DNA from: Gaiellasilicea sp963794385
GTDB lineage: Bacteria > Actinomycetota > Thermoleophilia > Gaiellales > Gaiellaceae
Reading direction: 5' to 3'
Length of the DNA: 64,000 nucleotides
Assembly: GCA_963794385.1 (NCBI GenBank)
Contig: CAWCDT010000007.1
Location: 62,001-126,000, forward strand
In this document: piece after piece, positions 34,525-44,046 of the stretch
Position numbering within the stretch: position 1 is the first letter of the stretch
Layout of the letters: the number at the start of each line of letters is the position of its first letter
Made by a program: the position numbers and the translations under genes
Notes under the pieces: generated by a model
Told to the model about the DNA's origin: nothing
The model's input: only the letters and a program-made list of their open reading frames with translations
Databases searched by the model: none

Positions 34525-36904
34525 GCCGGTAGCGGGCGAGCTTGTCGCGCTCCGCCTCGACCACCTCGGGCTTCGCGTTCGCGACGAACTTCTCGTTGGC
34601 GAGCATCCGCTCCCCGCGCTCGACCTCCTTGCGCAGGCGCTCGATCTCGGCGTCGGCGTTCCCGTTCACCTTGGCACGCTCGGGGCGAACGACCGCCTCG
34701 AAGATCCGCTTCGCGTCTCCGTCGAGCTCGACCAGCACGCCGCTGCGACGGAAGGTCGCGGCCGCTTCCTGGACGCGCACGAGCGCGTTCAGGTCGGCCT
34801 CGTACGCGGTGTCTGCGGCGGGCCAGGGCGTGACGATCAGGCGCGTCTCGTGGAACTGCGACCAGATCTCCTCCGTCACATGCGGCAGCACGGGGTGCAG
34901 GAGCGTCAGCAGCCGCTCGAGCGCAGCGAGCGCGGTCGCGGCGGCATCGTCGTCTCCGGCGCGCAGGCGTGGCTTGATCGACTCCGCGTACCAGTCGCAG
35001 AAGTCGTCGAACGTGAGGCGGTAGAGCGCCTGGACGGACGGCGCGAACTCGAAGCGTGCCCAGGCGTGCTCGAGCTCGGCCCGCGTGGTGTCGATGCGCG
35101 CGAGGATCCACCGCTCCTCGAGCTCGCGTGGGCGGGCGTCGGGCTCGACCTTGTGGGCGAGCAGCAGGCGCGCGACGTTCCAGAGCTTGTTCGCGAGCTT
35201 CCGGCCCTCCTCGAGCGCGCCCTCGGCGAAGCGGACGTCCTGGGTCGAGGACATCTTGAGCAGGCCGTACCGCGTCGCGTCCGCGCCGTGACGAGCGATC
35301 AAGTCGAGCGGGTCGATGCCCGTGCCGAGGCTCTTGGACATCCGTCGCCCGTCGGACGCGAGCACGGTCGAGTGGATGATCACGTCGGTGAACGGAACCT
35401 CGCCCATCAGCTCCAGGCCCGTCCAGATCATCCGGTTCTCCCAGAGCCGGATGATCTCGCGCGCGGTCGAGTTGACGTCGCCCGGGTAGTAGCGCTCGAG
35501 CGCGGGTGTCTGCTCCGGCCAGCCGAGCGTCGCGAAGGGCCAGAGCGCTGACGAGAACCAGGTGTCGAGCACGTCCGGGTCGCGCTCGAGCTCGGTCGAG
35601 CCGCACTCGACGCACGCGTTCGGCGGCGGCCATGCGCAGGTGACGTGCCCGTCCGGGCAGTACCAGATCGGCAGCTGGTGCCCCCACCAGAGTTGGCGCG
35701 AGATGTTCCAGTCGGGAATCTCCTCGAGCGAGCGGATCGCGAACTGGTGCTGTGACTCGGGGTGATAGCGGACGCGGCGCTCCTGCAGCGCGCGCAGGGC
35801 CGGCTTTCGCGGCTCCTCCATCGCGCACCACCACTGGAGCGAGACCAACGGCTCGATCCGGGTGTGGCAGCGCTCGCACGTGCCGACCGCGTGCCGGTAG
35901 CTCACGCGCTTCTCGAGCCGGCCGTGGTCCTTCAGCCAGGCGAGCACGCGCTCGTCTGCCTCCGCCTGCGAGAGCCCGGCCAGATCGGCCGCCTGCTCGT
36001 TCATGCGCCCGTCCGGGCCGATCACGGTGACCGTCGGCAGCCCGGCGTCGACGCCGATCTCGAAGTCGGTGGGGTCGTGCCCCGGCGTGACCTTGAGCGC
36101 GCCGGTGCCGAACTCGGGATCGACCCGCGCATCGGCGATCACTGGCACGCGCCGGTCGACGTAGGGGACCAGGACCTCCTTGCCGACCGCGTCCCGGTAG
36201 CGGTCGTCGTCCGGATGGACCGCGACCGCCACGTCGGCGAGCATCGTTGCCGGCCGCGCTGTCGCCACCGTGATCCCACCCTCTCCGTCCACGAACGGGT
36301 AGACGGCGTAGGTGAGCGCGTCATCGACCTCCTCGTGCACCACCTCGAGGTCCGAGATCGCGGTCTCGTGGTGCGGGCACCAGTTGACGATCCGGTTCGC
36401 CCGGTAGAGCCAGCCGCGGTCCCAGAGGTGGGTGAAGAAGCGCATTACCGCCTCGATGTAGGCGTCGTCCATCGTGAAGCGCTCGCGCTCGTAGTCGAGC
36501 GAGGCCCCCAGCCGTCGGAACTGACCCATGATCGTCCGTCCGGTCTCCTCCAGGTGCCGCCAGACGCGCTCGACGAACGCGTCGCGTCCGAGCTCCTTGC
36601 GCGACGTCCCCTCTCGGATGAGCTGCTTCTCCACCACGTTCTGGGTCGAGATGCCGGCGTGGTCGTAGCCCGGCTGCCAGAGGGTGTCGTAGCCCCGCAT
36701 CCGGTGCCAGCGTATGAGGACGTCCTGGAGCGTGCCGTTGAGCGCGTGGCCCATGTGCAGCGCGCCCGTCACGTTCGGCGGCGGCACGCAGATGACGAAG
36801 GTCTCGTCGCGGCGCTTGCCCGCGCCCGCGCGGTAGAGGCCCTCCTCCTCCCAGGTGCGCTGCCAGCGCTCTTCGACGCCAGCCGGTGTGTACAGCGGCT
36901 CCAT
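34499..36904 (-). CDS. valS: valyl-tRNA synthetase
   Basis: 801 residues of class I synthetase. HMGH at 50-53 serves as the HIGH motif; GRRMSKSLG at about 519-527 is the KMSKS loop with Arg in the first position. The CP1 editing domain contains TVATARPATMLADVAVAV, and the anticodon-binding domain and a C-terminal coiled coil (ERLRKEVERGERMLANEKFV) complete it. ATG at 36904 has no Shine-Dalgarno but has a perfect TACAAT six bases upstream. A longer upstream reading runs through the convergent thioesterase gene and is rejected. Confidence 0.97.
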   Translation of the reverse strand: MEPLYTPAGVEERWQRTWEEEGLYRAGAGKRRDETFVICVPPPNVTGALHMGHALNGTLQDVLIRWHRMRGYDTLWQPGYDHAGISTQNVVEKQLIREGTSRKELGRDAFVERVWRHLEETGRTIMGQFRRLGASLDYERERFTMDDAYIEAVMRFFTHLWDRGWLYRANRIVNWCPHHETAISDLEVVHEEVDDALTYAVYPFVDGEGGITVATARPATMLADVAVAVHPDDDRYRDAVGKEVLVPYVDRRVPVIADARVDPEFGTGALKVTPGHDPTDFEIGVDAGLPTVTVIGPDGRMNEQAADLAGLSQAEADERVLAWLKDHGRLEKRVSYRHAVGTCERCHTRIEPLVSLQWWCAMEEPRKPALRALQERRVRYHPESQHQFAIRSLEEIPDWNISRQLWWGHQLPIWYCPDGHVTCAWPPPNACVECGSTELERDPDVLDTWFSSALWPFATLGWPEQTPALERYYPGDVNSTAREIIRLWENRMIWTGLELMGEVPFTDVIIHSTVLASDGRRMSKSLGTGIDPLDLIARHGADATRYGLLKMSSTQDVRFAEGALEEGRKLANKLWNVARLLLAHKVEPDARPRELEERWILARIDTTRAELEHAWARFEFAPSVQALYRLTFDDFCDWYAESIKPRLRAGDDDAAATALAALERLLTLLHPVLPHVTEEIWSQFHETRLIVTPWPAADTAYEADLNALVRVQEAAATFRRSGVLVELDGDAKRIFEAVVRPERAKVNGNADAEIERLRKEVERGERMLANEKFVANAKPEVVEAERDKLARYRRELDALTG

Positions 36905-36910
36905 CGCCGC

Positions 36911-36916
36911 ATTGTA
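36911..36916 (-). promoter_or_regulatory. -10 element TACAAT, leaderless valS
   Basis: Minus-strand TACAAT ends six bases before the valS ATG; no Shine-Dalgarno. Confidence 0.55.
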
Positions 36917-36924
36917 GGAGCGGG

Positions 36925-37443
36925 CTACGCCGCCAGTGCCTCCTGTTTCTCCTTCGTGGCGAGGTCGAGGATGAGCCAGGTCGAGGAGGCGTGCGCGTAG
37001 AGCGTGCCGTCCTCGCCTTCGAGCCTCGCCTCGGCCGTCGCGACCCGGGACCCGGGATGCACGACGCCTCCTTCGGCGCGGAGCACGCCCGACGCGAGCG
37101 TGACCGGATGGACGAAGCTCGTCTTCAGCTCGATCGTCACCGGCGCGATCCCGGGCTCGAGCTTGGATTGAACGGCGCAGCCCATCACCGTGTCGAGCAC
37201 GGTCGTGAGGATGCCGCCGTGGACGGCGCCGAGCATGTTGTAGTGCTCCTCCCGCGGCTCGTAGGCGAACGCGACCCGTCCGGGCATGACGTACGTCGGC
37301 TCGAAGCCGACGAGCGCAGCCGCCGGCGGCGCGGGGATGAGGCCGGAGGCGATGCGGTGGAGGATCTCGAGGCCGCTCAGGCCATGCGACATAGCGGCAG
37401 CGTCCGCGGGGTCGTTCCAGGTGATCGTGCGCGTGCGCATCAT
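36925..37443 (-). CDS. PaaI-type hotdog thioesterase
   Basis: 172 residues. Hotdog core: MLGAVHGGILTTVLDTVMGCAVQS, with the helix and catalytic acid (Asp in VLDTVMG), TIELKTSFVHPV and GSRVATAEARL. Such enzymes hydrolyse acyl-CoA or aromatic acyl-CoA thioesters. It lies divergent to the HxlR regulator with an operator-like repeat between them, so it may be regulated by it. A second, related thioesterase is at 39979-40452. Two adjacent ATG codons at the start leave a one-codon uncertainty. Confidence 0.92.
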   Translation of the reverse strand: MMRTRTITWNDPADAAAMSHGLSGLEILHRIASGLIPAPPAAALVGFEPTYVMPGRVAFAYEPREEHYNMLGAVHGGILTTVLDTVMGCAVQSKLEPGIAPVTIELKTSFVHPVTLASGVLRAEGGVVHPGSRVATAEARLEGEDGTLYAHASSTWLILDLATKEKQEALAA

Positions 37444-37490
37444 CGCTCACTCCTGTCCGTTGCTTTTCGAAACTGACTCTAGACGAGTGG

Positions 37491-37505
37491 GTTGCAAAAT
37501 GCAAC
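37491..37505. promoter_or_regulatory. candidate HxlR operator
   Basis: GTTGCA, AAA, TGCAAC: perfect 6-bp arms in the intergenic region between the thioesterase and the HxlR-type regulator, 9 bp before the regulator start. Suits autoregulation and divergent control. Confidence 0.55.
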
Positions 37506-37514
37506 TATGCCCTG

Positions 37515-37970
37515 ATGCACGGGCACGACTGGACGCGCGAGAACTGCGCCGTGGGGAACACCCTGGCCGTCATCGGCGAGCGCTGGACTCTGCTCGTGCT
37601 GCGCGAGGCATTCCTCGGGGTGCGCCGCTTCGAGCAGATTCAGCGGAACACCGGGATCGCGCGGAACATCCTCAGCGACCGGCTGAACACGCTCGTGCTA
37701 CAGGGAATCCTCAGGAAAGAGCTCTACCAGGAGCGCCCGGAGCGCTTCGAGTACCGCTTGACGGACAGAGGCCTCGACCTCTACCCCGTCCTCCTGACGA
37801 TCATGGACTGGGGAGCGAAGCACAGCGGTGGGAGCGCGATGGTGCTGACGCACAAGAGCTGCGGTGCGGCGGTGATGCCTCGTCTCGCGTGCCCCGAGTG
37901 CGGTGAGCCGGTGGCTGCGCGCGACATGCGCGCCGTGCGCGACGAGGCTCCGCTGCGCGAAAGCGCGTAG
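37515..37970 (+). CDS. HxlR-family winged-helix regulator with C-terminal zinc-ribbon-like motif
   Basis: 151 residues. The N-terminal Cys of HxlR proteins is present (RENCAVGNTLAVIGERWT), followed by the winged helix (LGVRRFEQIQRNTGIARNIL, DRLNTLVLQGIL, RFEYRLTDRGLDLYPVL). The C-terminal 45 residues add HKSCGAAVMPRLACPECGEP, which could bind metal or sense redox state. The next gene, a cupin, starts two bases after its stop, and the thioesterase is transcribed divergently. Confidence 0.92.
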   Translation: MHGHDWTRENCAVGNTLAVIGERWTLLVLREAFLGVRRFEQIQRNTGIARNILSDRLNTLVLQGILRKELYQERPERFEYRLTDRGLDLYPVLLTIMDWGAKHSGGSAMVLTHKSCGAAVMPRLACPECGEPVAARDMRAVRDEAPLRESA

Positions 37971-37971
37971 C

Positions 37972-38316
37972 GTGCAGACGCTCAGCTTTGGGCGCGGCGA
38001 CGGATGGCGCGTGGATGCCTTCGGCAGTGATTTCACACTCAGTCCGCTGACCGTTCCGGACGGCGCCGTCAAGGCGGCGTGCTTCCACGTCCCGGCCGGC
38101 GGGGTCGTCGGCTTCCACGAGGCGACCGTCCCGCAGCTCTACTGCGTCGTCGCGGGCTCGGGCTGGGTCACCGGGCCGGATCGCAGGCGCGTCGCGATCG
38201 GTCCGCTCGAGGCCGCGTTCTGGGAGGCAGGCGAAGAGCACGAGTCCGGCAGTGAGGACGGGATGACCGTGATCGTGCTCGAGGGCGACGTCGCGCCCTA
38301 CCTGCCGACGGCGTAG
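37972..38316 (+). CDS. small cupin-domain protein
   Basis: GTG at 37972, directly after the HxlR stop; 114 residues. Single cupin barrel: FHVPAGGVVGFHEATVPQLYCVVAGSGWV, then RRVAIGPLEAAFWEAGEEHES. Metal-ligand positions include His in FHEA, Glu/Gln in PQLY and His in EEHES. The role is unknown; co-transcription with an HxlR regulator suggests a binding or dioxygenase-like function toward the inducer. Its 3' end overlaps the convergent gamma-glutamyltransferase by 19 bp. Confidence 0.82.
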   Translation: MQTLSFGRGDGWRVDAFGSDFTLSPLTVPDGAVKAACFHVPAGGVVGFHEATVPQLYCVVAGSGWVTGPDRRRVAIGPLEAAFWEAGEEHESGSEDGMTVIVLEGDVAPYLPTA

Positions 38317-39971
38317 CCCTGCATCCCGCGCGCGTTCGCCCCTGCCCTCAGGAGCCCGTCCTCCTCGCGTGCGACGGCGCTCACGCGGCCGAGCGTCCAT
38401 GGTCCCGACACCTCGACCTCGTGCCCGCGGCGGCGGAGATCCGCGATTGCGTCCTCGCCGAGCCGCTCCTCGACCGTGACGGAGCGTCGCGCGAAGCCGC
38501 GCGGATAGAAGGACGAGATCAGGTGGTCTGTGTGGAACTCCGGCGCGTCGATCGCCTCCTGCAGATTCAGGCCGAGGTCGACGTGGCGCAGGAACGCGTG
38601 CAACGCCCATTGCTCCTGCTGGTCGCCCCCGGGCGTGCCCCACGCGAGGTACGGCTGTCCGTCTCGGAGCGCGAGCCCGGGTGAGAGGGTCGTCCGCGGC
38701 CGGGCGCCCGGCCTCAGCGAGGACGGCAGCCCCTCCTCGAGCCAGAACATCTGCGCACGGGTACCGAGCGGCCAACCCAGCGACGGGATCACCGGCGAGC
38801 TCTGCAGCCAGCCGCCGCTCGGCGTGGCCGAGACCATGTTGCCCCAACGGTCAACGACGTCGAGGTGGACGGTGTCGCCGCGCGTCGGCTCCCCCGCGCC
38901 CGGCATCAGGGCAGCGCCGACGACCGTCGGCAGCTGTCCCAGCCCGGGCTGGTAGTCGTCGGACGCGTCGTCTGTGATGAGGGTGCGGCGCTCGTCGTTG
39001 TACTCCTTCGAGAGCAGCGTCTCGAGTGGCACCTCGGCGTCGCCGTAGAGCGCGTCGCGGTCGGCGAAGGCGAGCTTCGCGCACTCGGTCACGAGGTGGA
39101 CGAGCTCGGCAGGCGAGAGCTCGGCCAGGTCGAAGCCGTCGAGCAGCGCGAGCTGCTGTAGGCCGACCGGTCCCGCTCCCCAGGGAAGCGTCTTGCACAC
39201 GGTCAGGCCGCCGTACTCGAGCTTGGCGACCGGCTCGAGAGACGCACGCCACGCGGCCATGTCGCCGCCTTCGAGGAGGCCGCCCTCGGCGGCTACGAAA
39301 CGGTCGATCTCCACGGCGACGAACCCCTCGTACCACGCACGACGGGCTTTCTCTATTTCTTCCTCTCGCGATCCGCCAAGTGACTCGTCAAGGATGCGCC
39401 GGTAGGTCGCCGCGAGCGCCGGGTTACGGAAGAGTTGCCCGACCTCGGGTGCAGGGAGGTACAGGTCGCGGGAGCCCGGCCAGCCGTAGAGCAGCTCCTC
39501 GGTTCGGTCGATCGTCGCCCGGATGCCGGCGACGATCGGAAACCCGTGCTCCGCGTAGCCGACCGCGAACGAGAGCACGTCCTCGAGCCTGAGCGTGCCG
39601 AACTGCTCGAGCAGGAGCAGCCAGCCCCCGAACGCTCCGGGCACGCAGGCGGCGAGCACACCCGTCCCAGGGACGAGCTCGTGCCCGAGCTCCTTGTAGC
39701 GTTCGATCGTGGCGGCCGCCGGCGCCACCCCTTGACCGCAAAGCGTGACCGGCTCACCGTGTGAGACCGGCCATAGGAGCGCCGGGACCTCACCACCCGG
39801 GCCGTTCAGATGCGGCTCGACGACCTGGAGCGTGAAACCGGTTGCGACAGCCGCGTCGAAGGCATTGCCCCCGCGCTCGAGCACCGCCATCCCCGCCGCC
39901 GACGCGAGCCAGTGCGTCGACGCGACCATGCCGAACGTGCCGCGCAGCTCGGGCCGGGTCGTGAAACTCAC
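38298..39971 (-). CDS. ggt: gamma-glutamyltransferase family hydrolase
   Basis: 557 residues of the Ntn-hydrolase gamma-glutamyltransferase family. Large-subunit start with GMVASTHWLASAAGMAVLERGGNAFDAAVATGF split by normal spacing, then GPGGEVPALLW. The autocleavage nucleophile is Thr367 in RGDTVHLDVVDRWGNMVS, and later come SPGLALRDGQPYLAWGTPGGDQQ. No signal peptide is present, so the enzyme is likely cytosolic, unlike classical exported GGT. It may act on glutathione-like or other gamma-glutamyl or acylamino substrates. GTG start, tightly following the thioesterase gene. Confidence 0.93.
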   Translation of the reverse strand: MSFTTRPELRGTFGMVASTHWLASAAGMAVLERGGNAFDAAVATGFTLQVVEPHLNGPGGEVPALLWPVSHGEPVTLCGQGVAPAAATIERYKELGHELVPGTGVLAACVPGAFGGWLLLLEQFGTLRLEDVLSFAVGYAEHGFPIVAGIRATIDRTEELLYGWPGSRDLYLPAPEVGQLFRNPALAATYRRILDESLGGSREEEIEKARRAWYEGFVAVEIDRFVAAEGGLLEGGDMAAWRASLEPVAKLEYGGLTVCKTLPWGAGPVGLQQLALLDGFDLAELSPAELVHLVTECAKLAFADRDALYGDAEVPLETLLSKEYNDERRTLITDDASDDYQPGLGQLPTVVGAALMPGAGEPTRGDTVHLDVVDRWGNMVSATPSGGWLQSSPVIPSLGWPLGTRAQMFWLEEGLPSSLRPGARPRTTLSPGLALRDGQPYLAWGTPGGDQQEQWALHAFLRHVDLGLNLQEAIDAPEFHTDHLISSFYPRGFARRSVTVEERLGEDAIADLRRRGHEVEVSGPWTLGRVSAVAREEDGLLRAGANARGMQGYAVGR

Positions 39972-39978
39972 CGCCGCG

Positions 39979-40452
39979 TCACCGGAAGATCAGGCAGGTC
40001 GTGGTGCCGTGCGCGAGCAGCTTGTCCGCGCTATCGGTGATTCTGCCCTCGGCCGTCGCGACTCGAGCGCCCTTGTGGAGCACGATTCCTTCGCAGCGGA
40101 TGACGCCCGTGTCGGAGGTGATCGGCCGGACGAAGTTCGTCTTCACCTCGAGCGTCGTGTACCGGTCGCCCCGTTCGAGAGTGGTGTGCACCGCACAACC
40201 CATCGCCGAGTCGAGAAGCGTCAGCGCGATGCCGCCGTGAACCGAGCCGATCGGGTTGTAGTGCTGCGGCCCCGGCTCCATCTCGAAGACGGCGCGGCCC
40301 GGCTCGGCCGCCACTCCGTGGAAGCCCATCAGCGTCGCGATCGGCGGCTGCGGAAGCTCGCCGGCGAAGATCGCCTGGATGTACTCCATGCCGGACAGCT
40401 CGAGCCCCCGGGCTGCGAGCGCGTGCGGATCCAGATCGTGCACCTCGGCCAC
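39979..40452 (-). CDS. PaaI-type hotdog thioesterase, second paralogue
   Basis: 157 residues, GTG at 40452. Core motif NPIGSVHGGIALTLLDSAMGCAVHT with the catalytic Asp in LLDSAMG, TLEVKTNFVRPI and GARVATAEGRI; ends TTTCLIFR. Same family and about the same layout as 36925-37443, so a local paralogue pair. It precedes the gamma-glutamyltransferase gene by seven bases. TAGGGT lies six bases before the start and no Shine-Dalgarno is visible, so the mRNA is probably leaderless. Confidence 0.92.
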   Translation of the reverse strand: MAEVHDLDPHALAARGLELSGMEYIQAIFAGELPQPPIATLMGFHGVAAEPGRAVFEMEPGPQHYNPIGSVHGGIALTLLDSAMGCAVHTTLERGDRYTTLEVKTNFVRPITSDTGVIRCEGIVLHKGARVATAEGRITDSADKLLAHGTTTCLIFR

Positions 40453-40458
40453 GAGCCG

Positions 40459-40464
40459 ACCCTA
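40459..40464 (-). promoter_or_regulatory. -10 element TAGGGT, leaderless start
   Basis: Minus-strand TAGGGT ends six bases before the GTG of the thioesterase at 40452. Confidence 0.45.
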
Positions 40465-40528
40465 CCCGCTGCTGCCGAAAAGCCGTTTCACAGACGTTGC
40501 CGATTTGCCAGTAAGTCGGAAAGTGGGC

Positions 40529-40542
40529 CAGGTATACACCTG
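40529..40542. promoter_or_regulatory. palindrome overlapping a -10 TATACA before the RHH gene
   Basis: CAGGT, ATAC, ACCTG. TATACA at 40533-40538 ends seven bases before the GTG at 40546, so the palindrome covers a leaderless promoter and could be a self-operator. Confidence 0.5.
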
Positions 40543-40545
40543 CCC

Positions 40546-40770
40546 GTGAGCAGGAAGACACATGTGACCTTGACCGATCGTCAGCACGCGTTCCTGCTCA
40601 GCGAATCGGAGCGCACCGGCCTATCGCTGGCAGAGCTCGTCAGGCGCGCGATCGACGGCACGTACCGCACGCACACGCGCCCCCGCCTGTCCGGGCTCGA
40701 GTTCAGCGTCGGGCTCTGGCGACGACCTGACGCGGCCGTATCCGGGCGACGCCCGCCGGGGCGCCTCTGA
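40546..40770 (+). CDS. ribbon-helix-helix (CopG-like) small DNA-binding protein
   Basis: GTG at 40546, 74 residues. N-terminal VSRKTHVTLTDRQHAFLL gives the DNA-contact strand and first helix, and ERTGLSLAELVRRAIDGTY the second helix. This is followed by a short tail with LSGLEFSVGLWRRPDAAV. No toxin gene follows; clpX is convergent. It may be an orphan regulator binding the palindrome that overlaps its own promoter. Orphan RHH proteins are common, so an antitoxin role is not claimed. Confidence 0.8.
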   Translation: MSRKTHVTLTDRQHAFLLSESERTGLSLAELVRRAIDGTYRTHTRPRLSGLEFSVGLWRRPDAAVSGRRPPGRL

Positions 40771-40787
40771 CCGAGCGTCTGTTGCGC

Positions 40788-42062
<1,275 letters not shown>

Positions 42063-42104
42063 GTCTCCTTGTACCTCGGATTCGCTTAAACGGCTAGGTC
42101 AGGA

Positions 42105-42689
42105 TCAGCGGTGTTCGATCACGCGGTCGATGATTCCGTATTCGTTCGCTTCTTGCGCGGTGAGGAAGTAGTCGCGCTCCATGTCCTTCGAAACCTTGTC
42201 GATGTCCTGCCCGCTGTGATGGCTGATGATCTCCTCGAGCCTTCGCTTGAGTGCGATCGTCTCGCGGGCGGCGATCTCGATGTCGGTCGCCTGCCCCTGG
42301 AAGCCGCCCGACACCTGGTGGATGAGGATCTTTGCGTTCGGCAGAGCCATCCGCTTCCCTGCCGCCCCGCCGCCGAGCAGCAGTGCGCCCATGCTCATCG
42401 CGATGCCGACGCAGATCGTCTGGATGTCCGGCTTGACGAATTGCATCGTGTCGTAGATGGCGAGGCCCGCGTAGACGGAGCCACCCGGAGAGTTGATGTA
42501 GAGGGAGATGTCCTTGTCCGGATCTTCCGACTCGAGGTGCAGGAGCTGCGCCACGATCAGGTTCGCGATCTGGTCGTCGACCGGGGTTCCGAGGAAGATG
42601 ATCCGCTCGTTCAGCAAGCGGGAGTAGATGTCGAACGAACGCTCGCCGCGCGACGTCTGCTCGATCACCATCGGGATCAACGGGCTCAT
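42105..42689 (-). CDS. clpP: ATP-dependent Clp protease proteolytic subunit ClpP
   Basis: 194 residues with catalytic triad Ser99 (GIAMSMGALL), His124 (ILIHQVSGG) and Asp173 (MERDYFLTA). The N-terminus (IPMVIEQTSRGERSFD) is standard. ATG overlaps the tig stop as ATGA. Many actinobacteria have two or more clpP genes; only one is in this window. The SMGALLLGGG stretch replaces the more common ASMGAVLLAAG. Confidence 0.98.
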   Translation of the reverse strand: MSPLIPMVIEQTSRGERSFDIYSRLLNERIIFLGTPVDDQIANLIVAQLLHLESEDPDKDISLYINSPGGSVYAGLAIYDTMQFVKPDIQTICVGIAMSMGALLLGGGAAGKRMALPNAKILIHQVSGGFQGQATDIEIAARETIALKRRLEEIISHHSGQDIDKVSKDMERDYFLTAQEANEYGIIDRVIEHR

Positions 42690-44038
42690 GCAGGCTCCTT
42701 GCTACCGGGGGTCCACAACTTCGTCTCGGTCTCGGGTGTTTCCTTGTCGGGGGTCCAGATCGCCTCGCGAGCCTCCGCCTGCTCGAGCGGAATGGGCTTC
42801 ACCTCGGCGGCGACACGGTCGAGCGCGGCGCGGAGGCGCAAGTCTTCGCGGAGGTCCTCCTGGCGGCCGTGCTGCCAGAGATTGTCGATGACCTGCTCCG
42901 GATCGTCACCCGATGCCTCGGCCTGCTCGCGCACGAGCTTCTTGACCTCCTCGTCGGAGACCTCGATCCCGAGCTTGTCCGCGACTGCCTCGAGCGTGAG
43001 CTCGCGGGCAACCGACAGCGACGCCTCCAACCCCATCGCCGCGGTCAGCTCCTCGGCCGTACGGCCCGTCAGCTGCAGGTAAGTCTCGAGCGCGATGTTG
43101 CGCCGCTCGAGCGAGCGGACGAAGCCGGTCAGGAGCTCGCGCGTTCGCGACTCGACGAGGGGCCCGGCCGGCCTGACCTTCGACGCAGTCACAAGTGCGT
43201 CGACGGCATTCGCCCGAAAGACGTTCTCGATCTCGGCTTCGATGTGCTCGCGGAGACGATTCTCGATCTCGGTGCGCAGCTCGGCGATCGTGTCGAACTC
43301 ACTCGCCGAGCGGGCGAGCTCGTCGTCGAGCGACGGCAGCACCTTCCCCTTGATCTCCTTGACGTGGATCTCGACCGACGCCGTCGACTCGTCCGCGAGC
43401 TCGTACGTGACGCTCTTCGTCTCCCCTGTCGACGCGCCGATCAGCGCGGTCTCGACCTCTTCGACGAGCCGGCCCGAGCCGAGCTCGACGACCGTATCCC
43501 GCTGGGCTTCGCCCTCGGACGAGACGATGTCGACAACGAGCGTGTCGCCCTCTCGCGCGGGGCGATCGTCGGCGGGGACGAGCTCCGCGACCGAGTCGCG
43601 CAACGCCTCCAGCTCCTGCGCCACGAGCTCCTCGGGCACCTCCGCGTCCGGACGGCCGACCTCGAGCGTCTGCCAGTCGACGACGTCGACCTTGGGTTGC
43701 ACCGGCACGGTCGCCTGGAAGCGCCAATCGGCGTCGTCGTCCGTCGGTAGCTCGAACTCGTACTGCGGCTGTGCGACAGGACGAATGCGGGCGCGTGCCG
43801 CGGCGCTCCAGAACCAGCCCGAGATATGGCTGTCGACGGCCTCGGAGTAGATCCGCTCCCGGCCGAGCCGCTGCACGAGCACCGGCCTCGGCACCTTGCC
43901 GGCCCGGAAGCCGGGGATCTTGACCGAGGCGGCGAGGTCGGAGGTCGCGTGCTCGACTGCGTGGTGGACGTCGTGTGCGGGCACGTCCACCGTCAAGCGG
44001 ACTGTGTCGCCGCCGAGCTCCTCGAGCTGCGTCTCCAT
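42686..44038 (-). CDS. tig: trigger factor
   Basis: About 450 residues: ribosome-binding tail with PGFRAGKVPRPVLVQRLG, a PPIase-like central domain (REGDTLVVDIV, LGSGRLVEEVETALIG), and a helical chaperone domain. ATG at 44038; a TTG at 44050 that forms a TTGA overlap with the arsC stop is an alternative and would add four residues. The tail is acidic and Thr/Pro-rich. It heads the tig-clpP-clpX set, the usual order in Gram-positive bacteria. Confidence 0.97.
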   Translation of the reverse strand: METQLEELGGDTVRLTVDVPAHDVHHAVEHATSDLAASVKIPGFRAGKVPRPVLVQRLGRERIYSEAVDSHISGWFWSAAARARIRPVAQPQYEFELPTDDDADWRFQATVPVQPKVDVVDWQTLEVGRPDAEVPEELVAQELEALRDSVAELVPADDRPAREGDTLVVDIVSSEGEAQRDTVVELGSGRLVEEVETALIGASTGETKSVTYELADESTASVEIHVKEIKGKVLPSLDDELARSASEFDTIAELRTEIENRLREHIEAEIENVFRANAVDALVTASKVRPAGPLVESRTRELLTGFVRSLERRNIALETYLQLTGRTAEELTAAMGLEASLSVARELTLEAVADKLGIEVSDEEVKKLVREQAEASGDDPEQVIDNLWQHGRQEDLREDLRLRAALDRVAAEVKPIPLEQAEAREAIWTPDKETPETETKLWTPGSKEPA

Positions 44039-44046
44039 TGGGTCAT

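Noticed and set aside
34499..37504. 1001-codon valS reading
   Set aside because: The first 200 codons run antisense through the thioesterase gene; synthetase homology and a -10 element place the start at 36904.
40546..40770. Toxin-antitoxin locus
   Set aside because: The RHH protein could be an antitoxin, but the next gene is convergent clpX and no small toxin ORF adjoins.
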